Assembly: GCA_029974175.1 (NCBI GenBank)
Contig: JARKSS010000341.1
Coordinates: 1 to 34,377 of the forward strand
Reading direction: 5' to 3'
DNA: 34,377 nt
Source of the DNA: Vicinamibacterales bacterium
Lineage (GTDB): Bacteria; Acidobacteriota; Vicinamibacteria; Vicinamibacterales; Fen-181
Positions 1-7,969 of this stretch are shown here, one piece after another. Below the pieces are notes generated by a model, which saw nothing but the letters and a program-made list of their open reading frames with translations, ran no database searches and was not told the origin of the DNA. The translations under genes and the position numbers were made by a program. The stretch's first letter is position 1; every line of letters starts with the position of its first letter.

Positions 1-2
1 CG

Positions 3-317
3 TTGCGCGCCGAATGGGCGGGCCGCCCCGGCACGCGATGGCTGCGCCTGGGGCAAGGCGATCGGCAGGCGGCACGCAGGGCCGTGGTACGAGGCGCCGG
101 GACGATCCTTGCCACGCTCGACCTCGATCGCGGGGGTGAACGGATCTTCGTGGGACGCAACGGGCATCGCCTCGTGGTGGCGTCGCACGAAGGGACCGTC
201 GCGGTCGTGGATGCGGGATGCCGCCACCAGCACTGCGTGCGGCAGGGGCGCGTGAGCCTTGCCGGCGAACGCCTCGTCTGCGCGCCGGCCGGCCTGCTGG
301 TGTCGCTGGAGGTGTAA
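3..317 (+). CDS. NusG domain II-containing protein (5' end possibly outside window)
   Basis: The frame is open from the window edge to the stop at 315-317. The TTG at position 3 is only the first possible start in the window, so the true start may lie further left. The last 60 residues resemble the stand-alone NusG-II (DUF1312) family: a beta-rich stretch followed by a short segment with two cysteines (CRHQHC) and a further cysteine in LVCAP. In that family such small proteins are usually found beside ApbE-type flavin transferases and Rnf/Nqr-like complexes, as here. The next gene starts 3 nt downstream, so the two are probably co-transcribed. The exact role is not known. The N-terminal 30 residues are Arg-rich and may partly be read-through upstream of the real domain. 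Confidence 0.7.
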   Translation: MRAEWAGRPGTRWLRLGQGDRQAARRAVVRGAGTILATLDLDRGGERIFVGRNGHRLVVASHEGTVAVVDAGCRHQHCVRQGRVSLAGERLVCAPAGLLVSLEV

Positions 318-320
318 GCG

Positions 321-1283
321 GTGCCCAGGACGGGCTGGCGGGCCGCGGCCATCCTGGTGGTGCTGGCCCTCGCCGGGTTTGCCGTGGGACGCGCGCTTCG
401 GGGAACGCCCGAACGGCCCGAGGCGCTGGCCACGAGGACCCGCCCGTTGATGGGGACCCTCGTCGAGATCCGGCTGCCGGCACCCGAGGGCGCCATTGAC
501 GAGCGGGCCGTGGACGCCGCCTTCGAAGAGATGTCCCGCGTCGAGCGGGTCTTCTCGCCGGCCAAGCCAGGGGGCGGCCCGGTAAACCAGGAAGAGTCGG
601 CGGAGGTGGAGCGCCTGCTCGCGCTTGGACGCCGGCTCGAGTCCGAGAGCGATGGCGCCCTCGACCTGCGCATCCGCGACTGGGTTGACCTGTGGGGGTT
701 GGAGGGCACCCCCAGGCAGCCTTCAGATGCTGAGATACGAGCCGTCCGCGAGGCGCGGCGGACCAGGAAGGCAACCGGCCCGCTCGCTGAATACTCGTTC
801 GGAGCGGTGGCAAAGGGGTACGCTGTAGACAGGGCCCTCGCGGTGCTGAAGGCGCGCGGGGTGACCCGGGCCCTGGTCAACGCGGGCGGCGAAGTGGGCG
901 TTCTCGGCAGCGGCTGGACGGCTGGCGTTCAGCATCCGCGCAACCGCGGCGCCCTGCTGACGAGCGTTCGTCTCGACGAGGGGCGGGCGATTGCCACGTC
1001 GGGCGACTACGAGAACGCGTTCGTCGTGGATGGGCAACGCTTCCACCACCTGCTGACGCCGGCGACCGGGATGCCGGCGCTCGAGGTGCAGAGCGTCTCG
1101 GTGGTGGCGCCGAATTGCGCCGAAGCGGACATCTGGGCAACGGCGCTGTTCGTGATGGGACCGGAACGGGCGATGGCGCTGGCCCGGCAACACCCGGAAC
1201 TCGATGTCCTGCTGGTGGACGCGCAGGGGCGCGTCACAACCAGCGACGGGTGGCACGCGCGTGTTTCCGGCGGGAGGCCTTGA
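321..1283 (+). CDS. apbE: FAD:protein FMN transferase (ApbE family)
   Basis: It likely attaches FMN covalently to Thr/Ser of flavoprotein subunits such as RnfG and RnfD, using FAD and Mg2+. The 320-aa product has an N-terminal hydrophobic segment (residues about 7-25), so it acts on the outer face of the inner membrane; no clear lipobox is seen. Family motifs in order are RPLMGTLVEI near residue 43, SFGAVAKGYAVD in the middle, LVNAGGEVGVLG, and HHLLTPATGMPA followed by VSVVAPNCAEADIWATALF. The usual Asp before the P-x-TG motif is Thr here, a small deviation. The start is GTG at 321, 3 nt after the upstream stop; the stop TGA directly abuts the rnfB ATG. Its position beside rnfB supports a role in maturing the Rnf complex. 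Confidence 0.92.
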   Translation: MPRTGWRAAAILVVLALAGFAVGRALRGTPERPEALATRTRPLMGTLVEIRLPAPEGAIDERAVDAAFEEMSRVERVFSPAKPGGGPVNQEESAEVERLLALGRRLESESDGALDLRIRDWVDLWGLEGTPRQPSDAEIRAVREARRTRKATGPLAEYSFGAVAKGYAVDRALAVLKARGVTRALVNAGGEVGVLGSGWTAGVQHPRNRGALLTSVRLDEGRAIATSGDYENAFVVDGQRFHHLLTPATGMPALEVQSVSVVAPNCAEADIWATALFVMGPERAMALARQHPELDVLLVDAQGRVTTSDGWHARVSGGRP

Positions 1284-2147
1284 ATGGAACCAACCCTCAT
1301 CCCCGCCCTGCTGACGATGAGCGGGCTGGGTGCGCTGCTGGCCGGCGGGCTGGCGTTCGCGGACCGCAAGCTGCGCGTGGAGGAAGACGAGCGGATCGGC
1401 GAGGTGCTCGGCGTGCTCCCCGGTGCGAATTGCGGCGGGTGCGGCCTCGCGGGATGCCAGGATTTCGCCGTCAAGGTCGTGGCGGGCGAGAAGGACGTGA
1501 ACGGGTGCCCGGTGGGAGGACCGGACGTCGCCGCCGAGATCGCGCGAATCCTCGGTGTCGAGGCCGGCGACTCCATCAGGCTGGTGGCGCGCGTGCACTG
1601 CCGCGGCGGCAACGGCCTGGCGCAGGTCAAGGCCAGCTACGCCGGGCCCGCCTCCTGCAGCGCCAAGGCGCTGGTGAGCGGCGGCGACAAGGCGTGCCTG
1701 TACGGGTGCCTGGGCGGCGGCGACTGCGTCGAGGCGTGCCAGTTCGACGCGATCTTCATGGACGAGCAGGGCCTTCCGCAGGTGATGGACGTGCTCTGCA
1801 CCGGGTGCGGCGCCTGCGTGAAGGCGTGCCCGCGCGACATCATCGAGCTGCACCCCGAGACCCACGAGCTGTTCGTCTTCTGCCGGAACCGGGACGATCC
1901 CAGGACGGCCCGCAAGGTCTGCGCGGTGGCCTGCATCGGGTGCGCGATCTGCGCGAAGAAGTCGAACGGCGCCATCTCGATGAAGGACAACCTCGCCGTC
2001 ATCGACTACGCGCGCCTCGACCCGGGCATCATCCCCATCGAGCGGTGCAGCACGAAGGCAATCGGGTTCCTCCGCCCGCCAGAGCCGGCCCGCGAGGCCG
2101 GCACCGCCAGCGGCACGGGCGCGACGCAGGGCGAAGCAGCCCTGTGA
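1284..2147 (+). CDS. rnfB: Electron transport complex subunit RnfB
   Basis: RnfB is the iron-sulfur subunit of the Rnf complex, a membrane ion pump that couples electron transfer between ferredoxin and NAD+. The 287-aa protein has an N-terminal membrane anchor (residues about 5-25). It then has the RnfB-specific 4Fe-4S domain with cysteines at 50, 53, 58 and 75 in GANCGGCGLAGC, followed by ferredoxin-like clusters. Cys138, 142, 148 and 152 and the classical C-x2-C-x2-C-x3-CP at 172-182 are visible, and a last group lies at 213, 217, 220 and 223. ATG 1284 directly follows the apbE stop. RnfB is often the last rnf gene, so rnfC, D, G, E and A are expected upstream of the window; they are not visible here. 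Confidence 0.93.
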   Translation: MEPTLIPALLTMSGLGALLAGGLAFADRKLRVEEDERIGEVLGVLPGANCGGCGLAGCQDFAVKVVAGEKDVNGCPVGGPDVAAEIARILGVEAGDSIRLVARVHCRGGNGLAQVKASYAGPASCSAKALVSGGDKACLYGCLGGGDCVEACQFDAIFMDEQGLPQVMDVLCTGCGACVKACPRDIIELHPETHELFVFCRNRDDPRTARKVCAVACIGCAICAKKSNGAISMKDNLAVIDYARLDPGIIPIERCSTKAIGFLRPPEPAREAGTASGTGATQGEAAL

Positions 2148-2158
2148 CGTGTTGAGCG

Positions 2159-2698
2159 ATGGGGAAAGCCATGCGTGGCGAGGTCGAGACACAGATCGAG
2201 AGAGGAATGATCCTCGAGATCCTCACTGGGCCGCCGCTGCGTGCCCGGGTCGTGCTGTCGGCGGGAGCGGGCTGCGAGGAGTGCGGGGCCCGCGCCATCT
2301 GCAGTCCTGAAGATGCCGAGCGCCGGAGCCTGCTGGCGCTCGTGCCGGTCGCCCGGGGCTCGGGCGCTGGCGCGAGGAGTCTCCGCCCGGGCGACCAGGT
2401 GCGCGTGGCGGTGAGCGGCAGCCGTGTTCTCTCGGCGGGGATGTGGGCGTATGGTCTTCCCTTGCTCGGCCTGTGCGGCGGCCTCGCGCTGGGGTGGATC
2501 GGGTTCGCCGGTCACGCCGGCCGCGAACTGCTCGCCACGCTGCTTGCCGTCGCCGGCGCCGCCGTCCCGTTCACGGTGTTGTGGTGGCGCAGCCGTTCGC
2601 GTCCCGCGGAAGAGTGGCTCGACGCCCGCATCCTGCCCGCCGACCCCTTCGAAGTCCCTCCCCCGCCGGTCGAACGTGACTGCTGCCGCCAGGCATGA
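2159..2698 (+). CDS. RseC/MucC-like positive regulator / SoxR-reducing membrane protein
   Basis: The 179-aa protein has the RseC family layout. It has an N-terminal soluble region with a small Cys cluster (Cys39, 42 and 48 in CEECGARAIC), a basic/polar segment ending in LRPGDQVRV, then two adjacent transmembrane helices (about residues 91-118 and 125-145) and a short tail ending in two Cys. In other bacteria RseC-like proteins are encoded with rsx/rnf genes and take part in SoxR reduction or sigma-E control, so the position 11 nt after rnfB fits. ATG 2159 is used; ATG 2171 is an alternative. The next gene downstream is convergent and begins 32 nt away, so this is the end of the operon. Confidence 0.82.
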   Translation: MGKAMRGEVETQIERGMILEILTGPPLRARVVLSAGAGCEECGARAICSPEDAERRSLLALVPVARGSGAGARSLRPGDQVRVAVSGSRVLSAGMWAYGLPLLGLCGGLALGWIGFAGHAGRELLATLLAVAGAAVPFTVLWWRSRSRPAEEWLDARILPADPFEVPPPPVERDCCRQA

Positions 2699-2730
2699 TC
2701 CGCTCGCGGTGACCCGGTCGCGTCCCCCGA

Positions 2731-3708
2731 TCAGCGCCGATGCCTGGCCGCGGTCGCGGCTCCAGGTTTCGTTCCGCATGCCACGATGACCGTGAAGGGA
2801 TCGCCCTTCCGGCGGGCGCCGACCTGCTGGCGCACGTCGGTGAACCCCGCCTTGCGCATCGCGGCGCCGAGCGCGCGATCCTCGAAGCCGAGCCACCGGT
2901 CGTCGAGCCGGTCGCGCACCCAGTGCTGCTCGTGGCGCCGAAGATCGAGAACGAGCGCCCTGCCGCCGGGAACCAGCACGCGCGACGCCTCGGCCAGCGC
3001 CACCGCCGGGTCGGAAGCGTGGTGCAGCGCCTGCGAGAGCAGCGCCAGGTCCACGCGAGCGTCCGGCAACGGCAGCGCCTCGATCTCGCCGCGCTTCCAC
3101 GTGATGTTCTTCATGCCGTGGCGCGCCGCCAGCTCACGGGCCGACTGCAGGACGGCTTCCGAACGGTCCACGGCGATCACGCGGCGCGCCCATCGCGCCA
3201 CCTCGATGGTGAGATAGCCCTCGCCGCATCCCAGGTCGGCGACCGTCAGCGGCGGCATCAGCAGGCCGAGCGCCCGCGCCCATGCCGCCCAGCTGCGGCC
3301 GGGCACCAGCTGCCGTCCCTCGCCGCCGCTGTGCTCCTCGAAATTCTCCTGCCGCAGCCGCAGCACCTCCTGCAGCCGCGCCTCGTCTTCGCGCCCCGTT
3401 GGTCCCGCCGCGATGATGGCGAAGTGGGCATCGAGGAGGTTCCAGAGCGCATCCGCCGCCTCGCTGCCGTCGCGCGGCGCCACGCGGTAGTAGGCAAACC
3501 CGCCCGCGCGCTCCTCGGCCACCAGCCCGGCCTCCTTGAGCAGCCCAAGGTGCCGCGAGACCCCCGACTGCGCGACGCCAAGCACGGCGGTCAGCTCCGT
3601 GACGTTGAGGCGCTCGCGGGCGAGCACCCTGAGGAGGCGGAGGCGGGCCTGGTCTCCGAGCAGGCGGTAAAGGGCCGGCGTCAGTTCCACGCCCAGATCT
3701 GACCACAT
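2731..3708 (-). CDS. ArsR-family HTH regulator fused to a SAM-dependent methyltransferase domain
   Basis: This is a two-domain protein of about 325 aa. The first ~75 residues form an ArsR/SmtB winged helix (LGDQARLRLLRVL, then a recognition helix around VAQSGVSRHLGLL). After a linker comes a class I methyltransferase domain with motif I VADLGCGEGYLT (residues 156-167), an acidic end of strand 2 (AVDRSEA) and LSQALHHASDP. In such fusions the methyltransferase fold may serve as a sensor of SAM or SAH rather than as an enzyme; that is inference. It is divergent from asd-lysC-metY-metX, which suggests control of methionine synthesis. I prefer the ATG at 3708 because family homology starts there. 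The frame stays open to ATG 3795, but those 29 extra residues look unlike the family and would cover the putative operator. No strong ribosome-binding site is visible for either. Confidence 0.88.
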   Translation of the reverse strand: MWSDLGVELTPALYRLLGDQARLRLLRVLARERLNVTELTAVLGVAQSGVSRHLGLLKEAGLVAEERAGGFAYYRVAPRDGSEAADALWNLLDAHFAIIAAGPTGREDEARLQEVLRLRQENFEEHSGGEGRQLVPGRSWAAWARALGLLMPPLTVADLGCGEGYLTIEVARWARRVIAVDRSEAVLQSARELAARHGMKNITWKRGEIEALPLPDARVDLALLSQALHHASDPAVALAEASRVLVPGGRALVLDLRRHEQHWVRDRLDDRWLGFEDRALGAAMRKAGFTDVRQQVGARRKGDPFTVIVACGTKPGAATAARHRR

Positions 3709-3775
3709 CACCCGGGGCCGTGCCAACCCGTCGCTGGGGCCGCAAAGCGCCAAGCCCGGATGCGGCGTCGGAACG

Positions 3776-3817
3776 TTACATACACAAATTGACATACGTT
3801 GATATTTCTTCTTGACA
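3776..3817. promoter_or_regulatory. A+T-rich intergenic segment with TTGAYA repeats, candidate operator
   Basis: In a very G+C-rich region this stretch is strikingly A+T-rich. It contains three same-direction TTGAYA copies at 3789, 3799 and 3812; the last is the -35 box of the asd promoter. ACATAC also occurs twice (3778 and 3792). The position between the ArsR-methyltransferase gene and the methionine operon makes it the natural candidate for the regulator's binding site. No perfect inverted repeat is seen, so the exact operator is undefined. Confidence 0.45.
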
Positions 3818-3841
3818 GCCCCTCCCCTCCGGCCCTAGAAT
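3812..3841 (+). promoter_or_regulatory. Sigma70-like promoter of the asd-lysC-metY-metX operon
   Basis: A perfect -35 box TTGACA (3812-3817) is followed by an 18-bp spacer and TAGAAT (3836-3841), five of six matches to the -10 consensus. Transcription would start near 3848, giving a leader of about 185 nt before asd. It is one of very few consensus-like promoters I can see in this window. Confidence 0.65.
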
Positions 3842-3891
3842 CCGTTCCCAGAGTGACGAACCTCCTTTCCCCCACCGGTGCCCCGCGGCTG

Positions 3892-3939
3892 ATGTCGATG
3901 CGCAGCTACAGCATCGGTGGGGGAGCCGTGCCCGGGTAG
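3892..3939 (+). CDS. Possible 15-residue leader peptide inside the attenuator
   Basis: An ATG at 3892 opens a 15-codon frame ending at TAG 3937-3939, product MSMRSYSIGGGAVPG; a second ATG at 3898 is in frame. It lies wholly inside the leader and ends about 33 nt before the terminator, the spacing expected for translation-coupled attenuation. The antiterminator strand falls on its Ile-Gly-Gly codons. It has no run of Met or Thr codons, so a classical codon-starvation mechanism is unlikely. The Gly-rich tail ending in Pro-Gly-stop could slow the ribosome, which is speculation. There is no clear Shine-Dalgarno sequence, so translation is uncertain. Confidence 0.35.
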   Translation: MSMRSYSIGGGAVPG

Positions 3940-3971
3940 CCGCCGGGCGCGAACGGGCCGAGGCCGAGCAA

Positions 3972-4011
3972 ACCCGCCGATTGGCAACAGCCGGTCGGCG
4001 GGTCTTTTTTT
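3972..4011 (+). terminator. Intrinsic terminator in the asd leader
   Basis: A perfect 9-bp stem ACCCGCCGA/TCGGCGGGT (3972-3980 with 3995-4003) is extended by two G-U pairs and GGC/GCC around an AACA loop. It is followed by C and seven T (4005-4011). It lies 22 nt before the asd start, so it must be regulated rather than constitutive. Confidence 0.9.
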
Positions 4012-4032
4012 GCGTGCGAGGAGACACACCAG

Positions 4033-5163
4033 GTGGAACCGGGCCAGTGTTGGGACGTCGGCGTGCTCGGGGCGACCGGCCTCGTGGGGCAGCAGATCGT
4101 GCGGCGTCTCGAGGGGCACCCCTGGTTCAGGACGTGCTGGCTCGGGGCGAGCGAACGCTCCGCCGGCTCCCGCTACGGCGACCTTCCCTGGCTGCTGAAT
4201 GAGCCGCGGCCCGCGAGCGTGAACGATCTTTTCGTCCAGCGCGCGACGCCCGGCCAGGCGCCCCGCCTGCTCTTCTCGGCGCTCGATGCCTCTGCCGCAC
4301 TGGACATCGAGAAGGCGTTCGCCGAGGCCGGACACATCGTCGTCAGCAACGCTCGCCCGCACCGCCTGGATGCCGACGTTCCGCTGATCGTCCCCGAAGT
4401 GAACCCCGGCCACCTCGCGCTCCTCGACGTGCAACGCCGCCAACGCCGATGGCAGGGCGCCATCGTCACGAATCCAAACTGCTCGACCGTCTTCCTTGTC
4501 ATGGTGCTCGCGGCCTTCCGCGAGTTCCGCCCACGGCGGGTCGTGGTGACCACGCTGCAGGCGGTGTCGGGTGCCGGGTACCCGGGCCTGCCGTCGTGGG
4601 ACGTCCTGGGCAACGTCATCCCGTTCATCGACGGCGAGGAGGAAAAGATCCAGACCGAGACGGCAAAGATCCTCGGCACGCTGGAGGGCAACTCGGTGGC
4701 GAACGATCCGGTCGCGGTGAGCGCGCACACCACGCGCGTTCCGGTCGCCGACGGGCACACCGAGACGATCAGCATCGAATTCGAACGGCCACCGGCGGAG
4801 GAAGCGCTCGTCGAAGCGCTCGCGCGCTTCTCGGGCCGGCCGCAGCAGGCCGGTCTGCCCTCGGCGCCAAGGTCCCCGATCGAGGTCGTGCCGGGGCACG
4901 ACCGGCCGCAGCCAAGGCTCGACCTGGCGCGGGGCAACGGGATGACGGTGTCGGTCGGCCGCATCCGCCGATGCCCGGTGCTGCACTACCGGCTCGTCGC
5001 GCTCGGCCACAACACCGTTCGCGGCGCCGCCGGCGCAGCCCTTCTCAACATGGAGCTGCTGGCGGTGGACGGCTGGCTGGGGCCGCCGCCCGGTGCCGGC
5101 ACGCCCTCCTGCGAGCCGGCGCTTGCAACCGGAGGCCTGGCAGGCCAGGGAGGTGACGCGTGA
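4033..5163 (+). CDS. asd: Aspartate-semialdehyde dehydrogenase
   Basis: It makes L-aspartate 4-semialdehyde from aspartyl phosphate with NADPH, the branch point to homoserine/methionine/threonine and lysine. The 376-aa product is of the archaeal/fungal-like subfamily. It has a nucleotide-binding start VLGATGLVGQ (residues 11-20), the catalytic cysteine in TNPNCST (Cys150), LQAVSGAGYPG at 175-185, and a likely catalytic His242 in VADGHTE. The start is GTG 4033, just after the leader terminator. The stop TGA overlaps the lysC GTG start by 4 nt, which suggests translational coupling. The last 25 residues are Gly/Pro/Ala-rich and probably disordered. It is the first gene of the methionine operon and the direct target of the attenuator. 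Confidence 0.94.
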   Translation: MEPGQCWDVGVLGATGLVGQQIVRRLEGHPWFRTCWLGASERSAGSRYGDLPWLLNEPRPASVNDLFVQRATPGQAPRLLFSALDASAALDIEKAFAEAGHIVVSNARPHRLDADVPLIVPEVNPGHLALLDVQRRQRRWQGAIVTNPNCSTVFLVMVLAAFREFRPRRVVVTTLQAVSGAGYPGLPSWDVLGNVIPFIDGEEEKIQTETAKILGTLEGNSVANDPVAVSAHTTRVPVADGHTETISIEFERPPAEEALVEALARFSGRPQQAGLPSAPRSPIEVVPGHDRPQPRLDLARGNGMTVSVGRIRRCPVLHYRLVALGHNTVRGAAGAALLNMELLAVDGWLGPPPGAGTPSCEPALATGGLAGQGGDA

Positions 5164-6587
5164 TCGTCATGAAGTTCGGCGGGTCGTCAGTGGCGACCTC
5201 CGCGGCGATCGCGAGGGTGAGGTCGATCGTCTCGAGCGAACGCAGGCCGCGCGTCGTGGTGGTGTCGGCCCTCGGCGGCGTGACCGACGCGCTGCTCTCC
5301 GCGGTTGCCAGCGCCGAGGCCGGGGATTCGGCCACGGCGCTCGGAGTGGTGGACGCGCTGCGCGAGCGGCACCGCGACACCGCCCGCGCCCTCCTGGCGG
5401 CGGTCCCCGCGGCACTTCTCTCGGCGCTGGACGACTGCTGGTCCCGTGCGTTCCAGAGGTTGCGCGGGATGGCACGCACGGGCCGCGCGACGGCCCGCCT
5501 GCGCGACGAGGTTGCAGCCGTCGGAGAACTCGCCAGCAGCCTGCTGGTGAGATCGGCGTTCGAGGATGGCGGCCTGCGGACGATGTGGGTCGACGCGCGG
5601 CGGGCCGTGGCCACCGACGACCGGCACGGCGCCGCGTCTCCCCTCTTCGGGCCAACGGCCGAGCGCCTGCGATGGTCAATCCTGCCCGCGCTCGAGCGGG
5701 GCAACGTCCCGGTTGTCGGCGGCTTTGTCGGCTCCACGCTCCGCGGCGTCACCACGACGCTCGGCCGCGGCGGGTCAGACCTCAGCGCGTCGTTGATCGG
5801 GGCTTGCCTCCAGGCCGAGGAGATCCAGATCTGGACCGACGTGGACGGCCTCCTGACGGCCGACCCGCGGGTCTTCGACCGGCCGCGCCCGGTCGACGCG
5901 CTGACCTTCGGCGAGGCGGGTGAGCTGGCCCACTTCGGCGCGAAGGTGCTGCACCCGGCCGCGGTGGACCCGGCAGCAAGCGCCGGGATACCGGTTCGCA
6001 TCCTGAACTCGAGCCGCCCCGACGCGCCAGGCACGCTGATCGCGGGACATCACCACGCGCGTCCCGGCCTGGCCGCCCTGGCCTGCCACCGCGACCTGGC
6101 GGCGCTGGAGGTGGACTGCCCCCCTGGCACGCGCGAACGAGTCCTCGCCGAGTTGTTCGGCGAGTGCGCGCAAGCCATGCTCCCCGTGCACCTGGCTGCC
6201 CTGGCCGACTCGCGAATCTCGATCGTGGCCGGCTCGGGTGCGCCGCTCGAGAACGTCACGAAGGCGATCGGCCGGCGATTGAGCCTTCGCCGCCGCGACG
6301 GGCTGGCGCTGCTGGCCGCCGTGGGCGAGGGCCTGCGCGAGAGGGGCCCGGGCGAAGAACACGCCGTGGCGCCTCGCTGGTCGCCCGCAGACGTGTTCGC
6401 CGCGCTCTCGGGGATTTCCCTTCACCTGGTTTCGCGCGCGCCCGGCAGCCGCCACATCGCGTTCGTGCTGTCGGACGCCGACCTCCCGGCCGCGACGGCG
6501 CGACTTCACCACGAATTCCTTTCCGCTCCGGCCTGGAGCGACTGCTCCGCCGCTTTCGGGGTTGCCGCGGCCGGCGGTGCGAGATGA
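5160..6587 (+). CDS. lysC: Aspartate kinase (monofunctional)
   Basis: It phosphorylates L-aspartate, the first step to lysine, threonine and methionine. The 475-aa protein begins [12 protein letters not shown], the kinase signature. It also shows [32 protein letters not shown] and [15 protein letters not shown], all in the order seen in LysC/ThrA-type kinases. The C-terminal ~170 residues contain the regulatory ACT region ([21 protein letters not shown] and following). There is no homoserine dehydrogenase domain. GTG 5160 overlaps the asd stop and is preceded by GGAGG; ATG 5169 is an alternative. Placement with metY and metX suggests an isozyme dedicated to methionine supply. Which amino acid inhibits it cannot be read from the sequence. 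Confidence 0.93.
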   Translation: MIVMKFGGSSVATSAAIARVRSIVSSERRPRVVVVSALGGVTDALLSAVASAEAGDSATALGVVDALRERHRDTARALLAAVPAALLSALDDCWSRAFQRLRGMARTGRATARLRDEVAAVGELASSLLVRSAFEDGGLRTMWVDARRAVATDDRHGAASPLFGPTAERLRWSILPALERGNVPVVGGFVGSTLRGVTTTLGRGGSDLSASLIGACLQAEEIQIWTDVDGLLTADPRVFDRPRPVDALTFGEAGELAHFGAKVLHPAAVDPAASAGIPVRILNSSRPDAPGTLIAGHHHARPGLAALACHRDLAALEVDCPPGTRERVLAELFGECAQAMLPVHLAALADSRISIVAGSGAPLENVTKAIGRRLSLRRRDGLALLAAVGEGLRERGPGEEHAVAPRWSPADVFAALSGISLHLVSRAPGSRHIAFVLSDADLPAATARLHHEFLSAPAWSDCSAAFGVAAAGGAR

Positions 6588-6646
6588 CTCCTGCAGCTCC
6601 CAGACGACGGGTGGCCGGCCGAGGCCGCCCCGAGGAGGATGGATCG

Positions 6647-7969
6647 ATGCCTCGACACGGATCGTTCGGGCCTGCCACGACCGCGCTGCACGGCGGCCAC
6701 ACGCCAGACCTTGCCACCGGCGCCTGCGCCGTCCCGATCTACCAGACCGCGTCCTACGTGTTCGAATCAGCCGACCACGCGGCCGCGCTCTTCTCGCTCG
6801 AGAAGCCGGGCTACATCTACACGCGGATCGGCAATCCCACCACCGACGTGCTCGAGCGGAGGCTTGCCGGGATGGAGGGCGGGGTGGGGGCGCTGGCGCT
6901 GGCGTCGGGCCAGGCGGCCATCACCACCGCGGTGCTCACGCTCGCGCGCGCCGGCGACAACATCGTCTCGACCACGTCGCTCTACGGCGGCACCGTCAAC
7001 CTGTTCCACCACACGCTCGCGCGCATGGGCATCGAGGTCCGCTTCGTGGACACCTCCGACGCGGCCCGTGTGACATCGGCCATCGACGACCGGACGCGGC
7101 TCGTCTACACCGAGTCGATCGGCAACCCGGGCAACAACGTGGACGATTTCGAGGCCCTCGCGGATGTGGCCCACGCGGCCGGCGTGCCGTTCGTGGTGGA
7201 CAACACCGTGACGCCCCACCTGTTCAAGCCGTTCGACCACGGTGCCGACCTCATCGTCTACTCGCTGACGAAATTCCTCGGCGGCCACGGCACCTCCATC
7301 GGCGGTGCGGTGGTTGATTCGGGCCGCTTCAACTGGGCGAACGGACGGTTCCCCGAGTTCACGACGCCCGACCCGTCGTACCACGGCCTGGTCTACTGGG
7401 ACGCCTTCGGCCTCCACGACCGTGCGCTCGTTCGAGGCGCCGCGTTCATCACCAAGGCCCGCGTGCAGGTGCTGCGCGACCTCGGGGCCTGCCTCTCTCC
7501 GTTCAACGCGTTCCTGTTCCTGCAGGGAATCGAGACGCTGCCCTACCGGATGGCCGCGCACGCCTCGAACGCGAGGCGCGTCGCGGAGTACCTGAGCGCC
7601 CACCCCGACGTCGCCTGGGTGAACTACCCGTTGCTGCCCGATCACCCCGACCACGAGCGCGCCCGGCGGTACTTCCCTTGCGGCGCCGGTGCCATCATCG
7701 GCTTCGGCATCAAGGGCGGCCGCGAGGCGGCAGAGCGGTTCATCGGGGGCGTCCGGCTGTTCAGCCACCTGGCGAACATCGGCGACGCGAAGAGCCTGGT
7801 CATCCACCCGGCTTCTACGACGCATCAGCAGCTGACGCCCGAGCAGCGGAAGGCGGCGGGCGTGACCGACGACTTCATCCGGCTCTCGGTGGGGATCGAG
7901 GATCCCGACGACCTGATCGCCGATCTCGAACAGGCCATCACCAGGGCCCGAAAGGTGCCGGCAGCATGA
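6647..7969 (+). CDS. metY: O-acetylhomoserine aminocarboxypropyltransferase (sulfhydrylase)
   Basis: This PLP enzyme makes homocysteine from O-acetylhomoserine and sulfide (direct sulfhydrylation). The 440-aa length is right for MetY and longer than cystathionine synthases. Visible are [10 protein letters not shown] (residues 57-66), the PLP-ring region SGQA (88-91), the Asp in FVVDNT (about 185) and the Schiff-base lysine Lys209 in [16 protein letters not shown] chose ATG 6647 because GAGGAGG lies 8 nt upstream and the family sequence begins there. The frame is open further upstream, and ATG 6584 would overlap the lysC stop but adds 21 unlikely residues. The 3' end overlaps metX by 4 nt (ATGA). 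It is the third gene of the operon. Confidence 0.93.
   Translation: MPRHGSFGPATTALHGGHTPDLATGACAVPIYQTASYVFESADHAAALFSLEKPGYIYTRIGNPTTDVLERRLAGMEGGVGALALASGQAAITTAVLTLARAGDNIVSTTSLYGGTVNLFHHTLARMGIEVRFVDTSDAARVTSAIDDRTRLVYTESIGNPGNNVDDFEALADVAHAAGVPFVVDNTVTPHLFKPFDHGADLIVYSLTKFLGGHGTSIGGAVVDSGRFNWANGRFPEFTTPDPSYHGLVYWDAFGLHDRALVRGAAFITKARVQVLRDLGACLSPFNAFLFLQGIETLPYRMAAHASNARRVAEYLSAHPDVAWVNYPLLPDHPDHERARRYFPCGAGAIIGFGIKGGREAAERFIGGVRLFSHLANIGDAKSLVIHPASTTHQQLTPEQRKAAGVTDDFIRLSVGIEDPDDLIADLEQAITRARKVPAA

Larger units (their letters stand above)
3848..4011 (+). promoter_or_regulatory. Leader RNA with mutually exclusive antiterminator and terminator (riboswitch or attenuator, class unassigned)
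   Basis: Between the promoter and asd the leader can fold in two ways. Fold A: CCCCCAC (3869-3875) pairs with GTGGGGG (3917-3923), enclosing hairpin CGATGC/GCATCG (3896-3901 with 3911-3916); next is hairpin GCCCGG/CCGGGC (3930-3935 with 3943-3948), then the intrinsic terminator. Fold B: TCGGTGGG (3914-3921) pairs over 8 bp, with one G-U, with CCCGCCGA (3973-3980), the 5' arm of the terminator. It overlaps both fold A helices and is nearly identical to the terminator's own 3' arm. This is the layout of a transcription attenuator. I could not match it to SAM-I, SAM-II, SAM-IV, SAH, cobalamin or T-box consensus cores, so ligand and class are unknown. Control by methionine or SAM is inferred from the downstream genes. 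Confidence 0.65.

Noticed and set aside
3892-3939. Loose resemblance of the leader peptide (R..S.IG..A) to the SAM-sensing arrest region of plant cystathionine gamma-synthase
   Set aside because: Too few matching residues in a very short, Gly-rich peptide; most likely chance.
3848-4011. Identity of the leader as a SAM-I or SAM-IV riboswitch
   Set aside because: Short pieces look similar (GGTGGGG, GCCCGGG, GGCAAC), but the conserved core order and pairing of those classes are not present.
4030-4044. AGGTGGAACCGGG resembles the T-box core AGGGUGGNACCGCG
   Set aside because: It lies after the terminator and includes the asd start codon, whereas a T-box precedes the terminator; no specifier stem is seen.
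6164-6646. Upstream extension of metY through the end of lysC
   Set aside because: Adds Arg-rich residues unlike the family; GAGGAGG before ATG 6647 defines the start.
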